A stretch of 64,000 nucleotides of DNA, from contig JAHDQK010000033.1 of assembly GCA_018433885.1 (NCBI GenBank), positions 1 through 64,000 of the forward strand. The letters are read 5' to 3'. Source of the stretch: Candidatus Cloacimonadota bacterium (GTDB taxonomy: Bacteria > Cloacimonadota > Cloacimonadia > Cloacimonadales > Cloacimonadaceae). Position 1 is the stretch's first letter, and every line of letters starts with the position of its first letter. The notes beneath the pieces were generated by a model. The model made no database searches and was not told the origin of the DNA. It saw nothing but the letters and a program-made list of their open reading frames with translations. Positions 54,953 through 62,968 of the stretch are shown in pieces. The position numbers and the translations under genes are program-made.

Positions 54953-56968
54953 CTAAGTTTGTTTACTGGGTTCATAGTTTTGCAGTTCCCAAATCCTGTC
55001 CCGCAATTCGGCAGCACGCTCAAAATCCAGATTAGCAGCGGCTTTATTCATTTCCTTCTTAAGAAGTTCCAGCACTTTGTTCACGGAATCCAATTCCAGA
55101 TACTCCTGAAATTCCTCTTTGCCGGGTTTTTCGTCCGATGCTTCTGCCTTTTTTTCATATCCCTCAGCGATAGCGGTGGATTGCATGATTTGCTCCACGG
55201 TCTTCATGATGGTTTGAGGAGTAATGCCATGTTCTTCGTTATATGCAATCTGCTTTTCGCGTCGCCGATTAGTTTCGTCGATGGTCTTCTTCATGGCATC
55301 GGTGATAATATCGGCATAGAATACTACCTTGCCTTGCACGTTTCTTGCCGCTCTTCCGGAGATCTGGATCAGAGATCTTGCAGAACGCAGGAAGCCCGTC
55401 TTATCCGCATCCAAAATCGCTACCAGAGATACTTCGGGAAGATCCAAGCCCTCACGCAGGAGGTTCACGCCCACCAAAACGTCGAATTCTCCCAAACGCA
55501 ACTCCCGGATCAATTTCGCCCTGCCAATGCTGTCGATATCGCTATGCAAATACTTAGCGCGCACTCCGGCTTTGTTCAGGTATGTGCTTAGATCTTCCGC
55601 CATTCTTTTGGTAAGGGTCATTACCAGCACTTTGTGTCCCATCTCCACGCGTTCTTTAGCCTGGGCGATAAGGTCGTCCACCTGGTTCTTGATCGGTTTA
55701 ACTTCGATCATGGGGTCAATCAGTCCCGTGGGACGGATCACTTGCTCCACGATCTCACCATTTGTCTTTTCAAGCTCATAATCTGCAGGAGTAGCGGATA
55801 CGAAGATTACATTACGCAGATAGTTCTCAAATTCCTCGAAGCGCAAGGGGCGGTTATCGAAGGCGGAAGGAAGCCGAAACCCGTATTCCACCAGATTCTT
55901 TTTGCGGGTGTAATCTCCTCCGTACATACCGTGAACTTGGGGGATGGTTACATGAGATTCATCGATTACAAAAAGAAAGTCCTCCGGAAAATAATCCAAC
56001 AGACAGCTGGGAGGTTCGCCAGCTTTTGCTCCGGTGAGGTGACGGCTGTAGTTTTCGATCCCGCTACAATATCCCAATTCCCGCAGCATCTCAATATCGA
56101 ACATCGTACGCTGTTTCAGGCGATCTGCTTCCACATAGCGTTGATTATCCAGATAATAGCGCACACGATCGTTCATTTCGGATTCGATGTTGTGCACAGC
56201 GTTCTGTAATCTATCCTCATTCATGATAAAGTGGATGGCGGGATAAACCGGGTAGTCATCCACTGCACCTAGGCTTTGATACGAGATCGGGTGAAGCTTC
56301 TCCAAATTCACGATTTCATCGCCAAAAAACTCCACTCGCAGGCAGTGTTCCAGATATGCGGGATAAATATCTACAGTATCACCGCGAACGCGGAAAGCAC
56401 CACGCTCGAAAGCAATGTCGTTGCGAGAATAATGAGCCGTGATTAGTTTCTTGAGCAACTCGTCGCGATCCATGGTCATGCCTACCTGCAGCCGAATCAA
56501 CGCCTCCCGGTATTCTTCGGGAACGCCCAAACCGTAGATGCAGGATACCGATGCCACGATGATCACATCTCTGCGTTCCATCAGGCTCATGGTAGCTCTC
56601 AAGCGCAGTTTTTCGATCTCTTGGTTGATATCGGAATCCTTTTCAATATAGATATCCTTGCCGGGGATATAGGCTTCGGGCTGGTAATAATCGTAATACG
56701 AAATGAAGTATTCCACAGCGTTGTGGGGGAACAGTTGTTTGAGTTCGCCATACAATTGCGCAGCGAGTGTTTTGTTATGCGAGAGCACTAAAGTGGGGCG
56801 GTTCAGCTTTTGGATTACATTGGCGATGCTGAATGTTTTGCCGCTTCCGGTTACGCCAAGCAGCACTTGAAAACGCTTTCCCTGATCCACTCCCTCCACC
56901 AGGCTGGCGATCGCCTGCGGTTGATCTCCGGAAGGAGCATATTCTGTTTCCAGCTTGAATTGGGACAT
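54953..56968 (-). CDS. uvrB: UvrABC excinuclease subunit B
   Basis: 671 aa. Helicase-like damage-verification subunit of nucleotide excision repair. YAPSGDQPQAI, Walker A GVTGSGKTF, the beta-hairpin region ISYYDYYQPEAYIP, DESHVT, FVSATPADYE, and the carboxy-terminal UVR motif (AANLDFERAAELRDRIWEL). ATG 56968 has GGGGGA upstream and starts at the usual place; the frame to 57040 adds an unrelated leader. Confidence 0.98.
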   Translation of the reverse strand: MSQFKLETEYAPSGDQPQAIASLVEGVDQGKRFQVLLGVTGSGKTFSIANVIQKLNRPTLVLSHNKTLAAQLYGELKQLFPHNAVEYFISYYDYYQPEAYIPGKDIYIEKDSDINQEIEKLRLRATMSLMERRDVIIVASVSCIYGLGVPEEYREALIRLQVGMTMDRDELLKKLITAHYSRNDIAFERGAFRVRGDTVDIYPAYLEHCLRVEFFGDEIVNLEKLHPISYQSLGAVDDYPVYPAIHFIMNEDRLQNAVHNIESEMNDRVRYYLDNQRYVEADRLKQRTMFDIEMLRELGYCSGIENYSRHLTGAKAGEPPSCLLDYFPEDFLFVIDESHVTIPQVHGMYGGDYTRKKNLVEYGFRLPSAFDNRPLRFEEFENYLRNVIFVSATPADYELEKTNGEIVEQVIRPTGLIDPMIEVKPIKNQVDDLIAQAKERVEMGHKVLVMTLTKRMAEDLSTYLNKAGVRAKYLHSDIDSIGRAKLIRELRLGEFDVLVGVNLLREGLDLPEVSLVAILDADKTGFLRSARSLIQISGRAARNVQGKVVFYADIITDAMKKTIDETNRRREKQIAYNEEHGITPQTIMKTVEQIMQSTAIAEGYEKKAEASDEKPGKEEFQEYLELDSVNKVLELLKKEMNKAAANLDFERAAELRDRIWELQNYEPSKQT

Positions 56969-57003
56969 GATTCCCCCATGAATTTGATTCTCAGAAATTC
57001 TTC

Positions 57004-57032
57004 TTGACGTATTGCCGTAGAATTTCAGCTTG
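57004..57032 (+). promoter_or_regulatory. Putative promoter of the 57094-ndk operon with palindrome
   Basis: TTGACG (57004-57009), 19 bases, CTTG (57029-57032). CTTGG-ATA-CCAAG (57029-57041) is a 13-base palindrome across the presumed -7/start region and could be an operator. Confidence 0.45.
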
Positions 57033-57093
57033 GATACCAAGAAATCCGGCAGGATATATTCTGTCGAGAAAATAAATACCGGGAGTTCCCAAC

Positions 57094-57417
57094 ATGTTGA
57101 ATAACGTAGAATTACAGATCAATTTCGATAACTTGCTAAAACTGGGATACGCCGTGATCGATGTTCGTTTCAAGGATTACGATCTTTGTGGAGATACCCA
57201 GAAGCTTGTAATAGCCAGAGTTGATTCCGATCGCGACGAGTTTTATCAGGATATGCTGAAACTCTATACAGGTCAGGAATTCAAATCCGGTGAGATCTAT
57301 GAGATCTGGACTGAAATCCTCTTACACAAGGTTAAAATGAGCCAGGTTTTGGGTAGGGATATCGCCATAAAAGTAGCCGCTCTGGATTATATCGAAACCA
57401 TTTATGTAAACAGATGA
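57094..57417 (+). CDS. Conserved-looking protein of unknown function upstream of ndk
   Basis: 107 aa, not recognised. Soluble, mixed alpha/beta by eye: INFDNLLKLGYAVIDVRFKDYDLCG, KLVIARVDSDRDEFYQDMLKLY, then EIYEIWTEILLHKVKMSQVLGRDIAIKVAALDYIETIY. No catalytic or metal motif is evident. It overlaps ndk by four bases (ATGA), so it is translated with it and may serve nucleotide metabolism. GGGAG eight bases before ATG 57094; GGGA-GT-TCCC across the ribosome site could form a small hairpin. Confidence 0.75.
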   Translation: MLNNVELQINFDNLLKLGYAVIDVRFKDYDLCGDTQKLVIARVDSDRDEFYQDMLKLYTGQEFKSGEIYEIWTEILLHKVKMSQVLGRDIAIKVAALDYIETIYVNR

Positions 57418-57815
57418 CGCAACTTTGCCTGTTTCTGATCAAACCCAATGCGGTAGAAGACGGTAATGCCGGCAGGATCATCACCATGCTTGAGGATGAC
57501 GGGTTTCGAGTGCTGAACATGAAGATGTTTACCTTTAATCCCGAACTATCTCGCGAATTCTATGCCGAGCATCTTGGCAAAGAATTCTATCCCCGGCTGG
57601 AGAGCTTTATGTGTTCTGGCCCAACGATCGGGATGATCCTGGAAAAAGATAATGCCATTCACGACATCCGCGAACTTCTGGGAGATGTGAAACCGGAAAA
57701 TAGAAAGCCCGGAACTATCCGCGCATTATATGGGAAAGGGATTACCGATAACGGGGGGCACGCGTCGGACTCCCCGGAACATGCGGAAAGGGAGATCAAG
57801 ATAATCTTCGGATAA
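57414..57815 (+). CDS. ndk: Nucleoside diphosphate kinase
   Basis: 133 aa, slightly shorter than the usual 140-150. Transfers the gamma phosphate between nucleoside triphosphates and diphosphates through a phospho-His. FLIKPNAVEDGNAGRII, GPTIGMILEKDNAI and the active-site NGGHASDSPEHAEREI are clear. The active-site block reads NGGHASDS rather than the common NxxHGSDS, a small change of Gly to Ala after the His. Confidence 0.96.
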   Translation: MTQLCLFLIKPNAVEDGNAGRIITMLEDDGFRVLNMKMFTFNPELSREFYAEHLGKEFYPRLESFMCSGPTIGMILEKDNAIHDIRELLGDVKPENRKPGTIRALYGKGITDNGGHASDSPEHAEREIKIIFG

Positions 57816-57846
57816 ACAGCACAGTGTAGGGTTACTGGGTTATCTC

Positions 57847-57868
57847 CGCCTATATATAGGCGATTTTT
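57847..57868 (+). terminator. Terminator after ndk
   Basis: CGCCTA-TATA-TAGGCG followed by ATTTTTG. It overlaps the last codons and stop of the convergent phosphatase gene (stop at 57850). Confidence 0.65.
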
Positions 57869-59025
57869 GTGGATTTCATGTAGCGCTTTTCCAATACCTT
57901 GCAAAATTGGCGCATGAGGTTGCGCCGAATCTCCAGATCTTTGGGCAGGGCTGGATCTTGATGCGCATCGTTGATCTTGGTTCCCACCACGCATTCTATG
58001 ATATCACTATCCTGCAATATTGTCATCAAGCGTTTCACAGCGTTGTCTGGCATTTGTTCAGGATTATCTCCTTCCTGAAGTGCCCTGAGACAACGTGAGA
58101 GGGTGATCGTGCCTTCACAAACAAGGTCAAAGCCCTCCATCTGAGCAGTGGGGGGTATCTCTGATGTGCTGTTGATCTCTTTCAAATTCACTTTTATGGG
58201 GCGCATCAGTTCCCGGGAGAGGATCGCGGCGGTAGTGCCTCCGCATACTATCTTGCGGCCGGGGAACGTGTTTACTATCTCTGCCAAGGTGCTGTCGTGT
58301 TCCTTCTTGTAAGGAGGACCGGTGACCAGCAGGGTGCGGCGCGGGTTTCTGAGATACAACGCAGCGCAGCTGATATCGTCTGCAGCCTTGTTGCCATCGT
58401 ACTCTCTGGCTTTGTTTGCCACTCGTCTGGAAATCTCGGTGGCAGAAATCGCAGGGTTTTCTCCCAATAGTTTTTCCAGATAACTTTCCACTCCGCGTTC
58501 CAGCCAGCCTAAGGGCAGGTGAGGCAATCCCATTCCGGATTGGGTAACGCCATCAGAATAGTAAACTACGCGGTCTCCGGGCTGCAAGTCCAGTTCAGAG
58601 TAGTACAAATGGCTCTTGCGGAATGTTTTGATGGGGATCTCTTGTTTTTCCACAGAGATGCACTTGCCATCGCGCAGAAGGGCAAAGGGCGGGTTATCGT
58701 GTTCAATCACGCGGATATGGCCATCATACCTGGCTTCGATGATGGTGAAAGTGCTGTAGCCTATCTGACGGTAAGAGCAAACAGGGAGGGTTTCCAGAAT
58801 TATCTCGGCTGCGCGTTTGATATCGATGTTGGACATCATGAATTCCGCCGCCATCGTAGTGGTAAGGGTGGAAAGCACACTCGCTTTGATCCCGCTGCCA
58901 AGACCGTCTGCCAGCACGCAGATGATTCCATTCTCGGTTTTTATGCTATAGAAAGAATCTCCGCAGGAATAGTATCCATGCTTACAAATCTGATGATGAT
59001 CGACTTCCAAAAAGAAGGCATTCAC
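57850..59025 (-). CDS. SpoIIE-type (PP2C) protein phosphatase linked to hydrogenase
   Basis: 391 aa. Residues ~15-230 are a SpoIIE/PP2C phosphatase with the metal Asp motifs CVLADGLGSG, VVYYSDGVTQ and ADDISCAAL. Residues ~235-391 form a second region (TLLVTGPPYKKEH, IVCGGTTAAILSREL, EGFDLVCEGTITLSRCLRAL) that I do not recognise by name. It has no membrane segment. It overlaps the sensory hydrogenase gene by four bases, and phosphatases of this type are known partners of group-C hydrogenases. The target phosphoprotein is unknown. Confidence 0.9.
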   Translation of the reverse strand: MNAFFLEVDHHQICKHGYYSCGDSFYSIKTENGIICVLADGLGSGIKASVLSTLTTTMAAEFMMSNIDIKRAAEIILETLPVCSYRQIGYSTFTIIEARYDGHIRVIEHDNPPFALLRDGKCISVEKQEIPIKTFRKSHLYYSELDLQPGDRVVYYSDGVTQSGMGLPHLPLGWLERGVESYLEKLLGENPAISATEISRRVANKAREYDGNKAADDISCAALYLRNPRRTLLVTGPPYKKEHDSTLAEIVNTFPGRKIVCGGTTAAILSRELMRPIKVNLKEINSTSEIPPTAQMEGFDLVCEGTITLSRCLRALQEGDNPEQMPDNAVKRLMTILQDSDIIECVVGTKINDAHQDPALPKDLEIRRNLMRQFCKVLEKRYMKSTKIAYI

Positions 59026-60716
59026 TTAAGAGCGTCCTTGTTACCGAAACTTTGCACAATGGAGGAGAGCAACACTTCGCTGTCTGCCGCATTTTCACCC
59101 AAAAGAAAAGCTATCTGTTGCACTGTGGTGAGGTTCTTGCGCATTACTTCATTGGCTTTGTCGATGATCTGCTCCCGCTGAATAACCGGCTCGGTGATGT
59201 CCTGAAGAATCCCACCTAATACCATATGTTTCTGGATCGAGAATAGGGTAAGGCGGATGATCTTCCCACCCTTGCGGATATCTTGAATCTTTACTTCAGT
59301 ACCTTCGCGCAGGGCATCGGCAAACAGATCATGAAAATCAATAAGTCTTTCCAGATATGCCCCTTCCAGATCCGGATCTGCTTCCGAGATGATGCTGGCA
59401 TCTCCGCCGATAATGCTGATAAAGCGGTCGTTACTCTCGATGATTCTGAGGTTTTCATCCACGATCACCACTCCCGATGGCATAGCCTTGATAAGTGCAG
59501 CAGCCTTGTTTTGGGCGAGTTTACGCAGATAGGAAACACACATGGCGGGCTCTGCTTTTTCTTCGATCAGAGCGCAGGCAAATTCCTTGCAGGTATCATA
59601 GCCACAACCACCACAATTCAATTCTTCTTCAGCGCGCTTTTTGCCAATGCGGAGCAACGCCGCGGCAATCTCTTTCTTGTTGTGTTCGCCTTTACGAATC
59701 TCACGCTCGTGAAACTCCTTGGCTATCTTGATGGATTTCTCGGCTCTTGCCTCTTGAGGCAGGGGGGTGAGGGTCTGAACTTTGTAGCGTTTCTGTGCAA
59801 TCGAGCCGCGTTTACTAACTCCGGGACCGTTCACGCAACCACCCACACAGGCGAGGGTCTCTACAAAAACGGGGTGGTTGAAGCCTTTGATATCGATCTC
59901 ATCAAAAGCTTCCATGATCTCTCTTACGCCGGAAAAGCTCATAAAGAGAGTGTCCGAGGGAGCATTGTAGTACTTTATGCCTTCGATCATCCCGCCATCG
60001 ATGGGATACAATCCGCCTTCCTGGGCAGCTTCCGGTACGAAGTGGCTGTTCACGGGGATCTCATCCCAATTGATGGATTTCAGGTTGAACCAACGGCGCA
60101 GGTCGGTAAAAGTGAGAGCTACATCGAAGCTATCTGTGCTTTCGTTCTTTTTAGCGATGCAGGGTCCGATGAAGACGATCCCAATATCATCACCATAGAG
60201 TTCACGCAACATCGTGCTGTGAGCTTGTAAGGGAGATGCCACGGGAGTGATGTATGGAACCAGATTGGGATAGTATTGCTCTATCAGGTGTACTACGCTG
60301 GGGCAGGCAGATGAGATAAGCAGGGGGTTCTCCCGCTCCCGAAGCATCTGAGCGCAGGCAGATGAAACCACCTGCGCTCCCAATGCGGTTTCGGATACAC
60401 CTACGAAACCCAGGCTAAGAATCGCTCCGATCAGTTTTGCCTCGTTCATCCCATTGAACTCCGTCCGGAAGGTGGGAGCCAAGGATACATAAACGGCTTG
60501 CTTCTTCTTTAGAAGATCCATTGCGAGTATCAGATCATCCCTGATCTTCTTGGCATTTACAGGGCATACTTCCGTGCAATTTCCACACAAGATGCATGCC
60601 TCAGGCATCACCTGAGCGCTGCCATCAACTACTCTGATCGCTTTAACGGGGCATTCACGGACGCATTTGTAGCAATCCTGGCATTGAGTTTTTTCGGTGT
60701 ATATCGGCTTGTTCAT
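59022..60716 (-). CDS. Group-C (HydS-type) sensory [FeFe]-hydrogenase with PAS domain
   Basis: 564 aa. Two amino-terminal [4Fe-4S] motifs (CQDCYKCVRECP, CILCGNCTEVCP), then an H-cluster domain with SSACPSVVHL (about 135), GPCIAKKNE (about 183) and ETLACVGGCVNGPG (about 290). A further four-Cys cluster (CGGCGYDTC...C, about 368-395) and a PAS domain (about 400-510) follow. The first Cys of the usual TSCCP, which serves proton transfer in catalytic enzymes, is Ala here, as in characterised HydS proteins. It is expected to sense H2 or redox state and signal to the phosphatase encoded next. Confidence 0.92.
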   Translation of the reverse strand: MNKPIYTEKTQCQDCYKCVRECPVKAIRVVDGSAQVMPEACILCGNCTEVCPVNAKKIRDDLILAMDLLKKKQAVYVSLAPTFRTEFNGMNEAKLIGAILSLGFVGVSETALGAQVVSSACAQMLRERENPLLISSACPSVVHLIEQYYPNLVPYITPVASPLQAHSTMLRELYGDDIGIVFIGPCIAKKNESTDSFDVALTFTDLRRWFNLKSINWDEIPVNSHFVPEAAQEGGLYPIDGGMIEGIKYYNAPSDTLFMSFSGVREIMEAFDEIDIKGFNHPVFVETLACVGGCVNGPGVSKRGSIAQKRYKVQTLTPLPQEARAEKSIKIAKEFHEREIRKGEHNKKEIAAALLRIGKKRAEEELNCGGCGYDTCKEFACALIEEKAEPAMCVSYLRKLAQNKAAALIKAMPSGVVIVDENLRIIESNDRFISIIGGDASIISEADPDLEGAYLERLIDFHDLFADALREGTEVKIQDIRKGGKIIRLTLFSIQKHMVLGGILQDITEPVIQREQIIDKANEVMRKNLTTVQQIAFLLGENAADSEVLLSSIVQSFGNKDALK

Positions 60717-60955
60717 ATCTCTATCAGCTCTTTACGGAGTATCCCAGAGAGTTCCTCGCTGTTCACTTCGTGATATTCATTTCCATTGATGGTGATATTC
60801 GGACCCTGATGGCATTGCCCCATACAGAGGGATCCTTCTATATGTACACTATCGCTGATCCCGTGACTTTTCAGGAATTCTTCGATCACACGGAGGTTCT
60901 CTCTGTTTTCACGGGCAAAACAGGAGCTTCCCATACAGATCAAGATCTTCTTCAT
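60713..60955 (-). CDS. Small thioredoxin-like [2Fe-2S] ferredoxin
   Basis: 80 aa. Four cysteines in the thioredoxin-like ferredoxin spacing: CMGSSCFARENRENL and LCMGQCHQGPNI. Resembles the HydC/NuoE carboxy-terminal domain and the carboxy-terminal domain of the HydA encoded next door. Probably passes electrons between the two hydrogenases or to the bifurcating complex. Overlaps both neighbours by four bases. Confidence 0.9.
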   Translation of the reverse strand: MKKILICMGSSCFARENRENLRVIEEFLKSHGISDSVHIEGSLCMGQCHQGPNITINGNEYHEVNSEELSGILRKELIEI

Positions 60956-62952
60956 TTTACGCGCTTCTCTGCTTCCTGGGTGATGAGCTCTTTTACATGG
61001 GCAAGTTCTGCTTTATGGATCACCTGGTCGCCGATTCTCACGTTGGGACCTTTATCGCATTTTTCGCTACAGAATGTGGCAGCGATGTCGAAGTGATTTC
61101 CCCAGGCGTTTTCTTCCACCATTTGCAGGGTCTTCGCCAGGATGTCCTGAGAACCGCGTAGATAGCAGGATGTGCCTACGCAGACACGGATCTTGCAGCG
61201 ATCTTCACTACCGGTTCCAGAGAACGAAAGTTCATCGTCGTCGATGCGTTTGCGATGCTTATAAGCTGTGTGTAAAAGCTCATGCGCTTTGTGGCTGTTT
61301 GGTTTCTCGAGGAGCTCTTCATATAGTTCGTTGATGAACGGGTTATCCTGAGCGCGATGCATGGGCATGGTTTTATCCGCATGGTACAGGGATGTGGTGC
61401 GGGCTTTACGTTTCTCACGGTTCATTACGATGGGCTGTCCTGCCCCACCGGTGCAACCACCAGGGCAAGCCATAACTTCCACGATGTCGTATTCCGCTTC
61501 TCCGGCAAGAATCTTGTCGCAAAGCTGTTGTGCGTTTTTAATACCATGTACTACAGCCATTTTAAGATTTCCATCTGCCAGAGTGGCTTCGCGAACTCCG
61601 CTTTCACCACGTACTTCCTGCAGAACGATGCTTTCCGGAACCGGGATGTTGAACTTATCCGCAGCATAGCGCAGAACGGCCTCAGATACACCGCCGCTGT
61701 TACCAAAAATCATGCCCGCGCCGGTGGCAAAGCCCATCGGCAAATCCATGGATTCTGGCTCGAGTGAATCGAAATCTATACCCGCTTCCTTGATCATCCT
61801 GCCCAATTCCTGAGTAGTGAGAGCAAGATCAACATCGGCGATACCATCGTGGGTAAACTCCGGGCGTTTACATTCATACTTCTTCGCTGTGCAAGGCATG
61901 ATGGAAACCACCACGAGATCCTTTTTATCCACTTTCAGTTGTTCCGGAAGGCGTTTTTTAGCTATCGCACCAAACATCTGTTGGGGAGAGCGGCAACTGG
62001 AGAGGTTTCCCAAGAGCTGAGGATAGCTCTGTTCCGCATATTTCACCCAAGCCGGGCAGCAGGAGGTGAAGATGGGGAGCTTCTCACCCTTGCTCTTGCG
62101 GGCTACAAACTCGTTGGCTTCTTCCACAACTGTAAGATCCGCCGCAAAGGCAGTGTCGTAAACTTGGTCGAACCCTATCATGCGCATAGCCGCTACCATC
62201 TTGCCGGTGGTAAGATCGTTTGAGGGCAAACCAAACATCTCGCCCAAGGCTACGCGAACAGCGGGAGCTACTTGGGCTACAACTGTTTTGCTGGAATCGT
62301 GAATCGCTTCCCAAGCTTGGGGGATGTGGCTGCGTACCACAATGGCACCGGTGGGGCAGACTGCGGCACACTGACCGCAATTGATGCAATCTACCTGAGC
62401 CAGGCTCTTGCCATAAGCAGCCGCGACGTTCACGTTTTGACCACGGGCCGCAAAGTCGATCGCGCCAATGCCTTGGATCTCATCACAGAAACGTACGCAG
62501 TCTCCACAAAGTACACATTTGTTGGGATCCCGCACCAGACATTCGCTACCCAGATCCATGGGTTTGGGATCTCTGGTCTTGCGGAATCTTACTTTGTCGA
62601 TACTAAGGCGATTGGAGATATCACGCAGTTTGCAATCATTTGCGCGGGAGCACTTTGGGCATTCCTGATCGTGATTCGCCAGAAGCATTTCCACTATAGT
62701 CTTGCGAAGTTTAAGAATCTGAGCGGTGTGGGTTTTGATCCGCATTCCTTCAAAAGGTGCTGTGGAACATGATGTTACAAGTCCGCGTCCTTCTACTTCC
62801 ACCATACACAATCTGCAAGCTCCATAGAGGCTGAGATCACTGTGATAACAGAAGGTGGGGATGTCGATGTGAGCCTTGCGGGTGAGATCCAGAATATTCT
62901 TCTCATCTTCCCAAAGTACAGGGCGGTCGTTTATATATACATATCTTTCCAT
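60952..62952 (-). CDS. hydA: [FeFe]-hydrogenase catalytic subunit (HydA/HndD, bifurcating type)
   Basis: 666 aa. Amino-terminal [2Fe-2S] domain (CYHSDLSLYGACRLC), HxxxCxxC cluster (HDQECPKCSRANDC), two [4Fe-4S] motifs (CVLCGDCVRFCDE, CINCGQCAAVCP), then the H-cluster: TSCCPAWVKY (about 296), MPCTAKKYE (about 352), MACPGGCTGGAGQP (about 492). A carboxy-terminal thioredoxin-like [2Fe-2S] domain is fused on (CVGTSCYLRGSQ, CSEKCDKGPN). With the NADH-binding subunit upstream it should couple NADH and ferredoxin oxidation to H2 formation in the cytoplasm. Confidence 0.97.
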   Translation of the reverse strand: MERYVYINDRPVLWEDEKNILDLTRKAHIDIPTFCYHSDLSLYGACRLCMVEVEGRGLVTSCSTAPFEGMRIKTHTAQILKLRKTIVEMLLANHDQECPKCSRANDCKLRDISNRLSIDKVRFRKTRDPKPMDLGSECLVRDPNKCVLCGDCVRFCDEIQGIGAIDFAARGQNVNVAAAYGKSLAQVDCINCGQCAAVCPTGAIVVRSHIPQAWEAIHDSSKTVVAQVAPAVRVALGEMFGLPSNDLTTGKMVAAMRMIGFDQVYDTAFAADLTVVEEANEFVARKSKGEKLPIFTSCCPAWVKYAEQSYPQLLGNLSSCRSPQQMFGAIAKKRLPEQLKVDKKDLVVVSIMPCTAKKYECKRPEFTHDGIADVDLALTTQELGRMIKEAGIDFDSLEPESMDLPMGFATGAGMIFGNSGGVSEAVLRYAADKFNIPVPESIVLQEVRGESGVREATLADGNLKMAVVHGIKNAQQLCDKILAGEAEYDIVEVMACPGGCTGGAGQPIVMNREKRKARTTSLYHADKTMPMHRAQDNPFINELYEELLEKPNSHKAHELLHTAYKHRKRIDDDELSFSGTGSEDRCKIRVCVGTSCYLRGSQDILAKTLQMVEENAWGNHFDIAATFCSEKCDKGPNVRIGDQVIHKAELAHVKELITQEAEKRVK

Positions 62953-62968
62953 TTTTTCTTATCTCCTG

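Noticed and set aside
59283-60230. 315-codon plus-strand open frame
   Set aside because: It is antisense to the sensory hydrogenase, whose motifs and overlaps are unmistakable.
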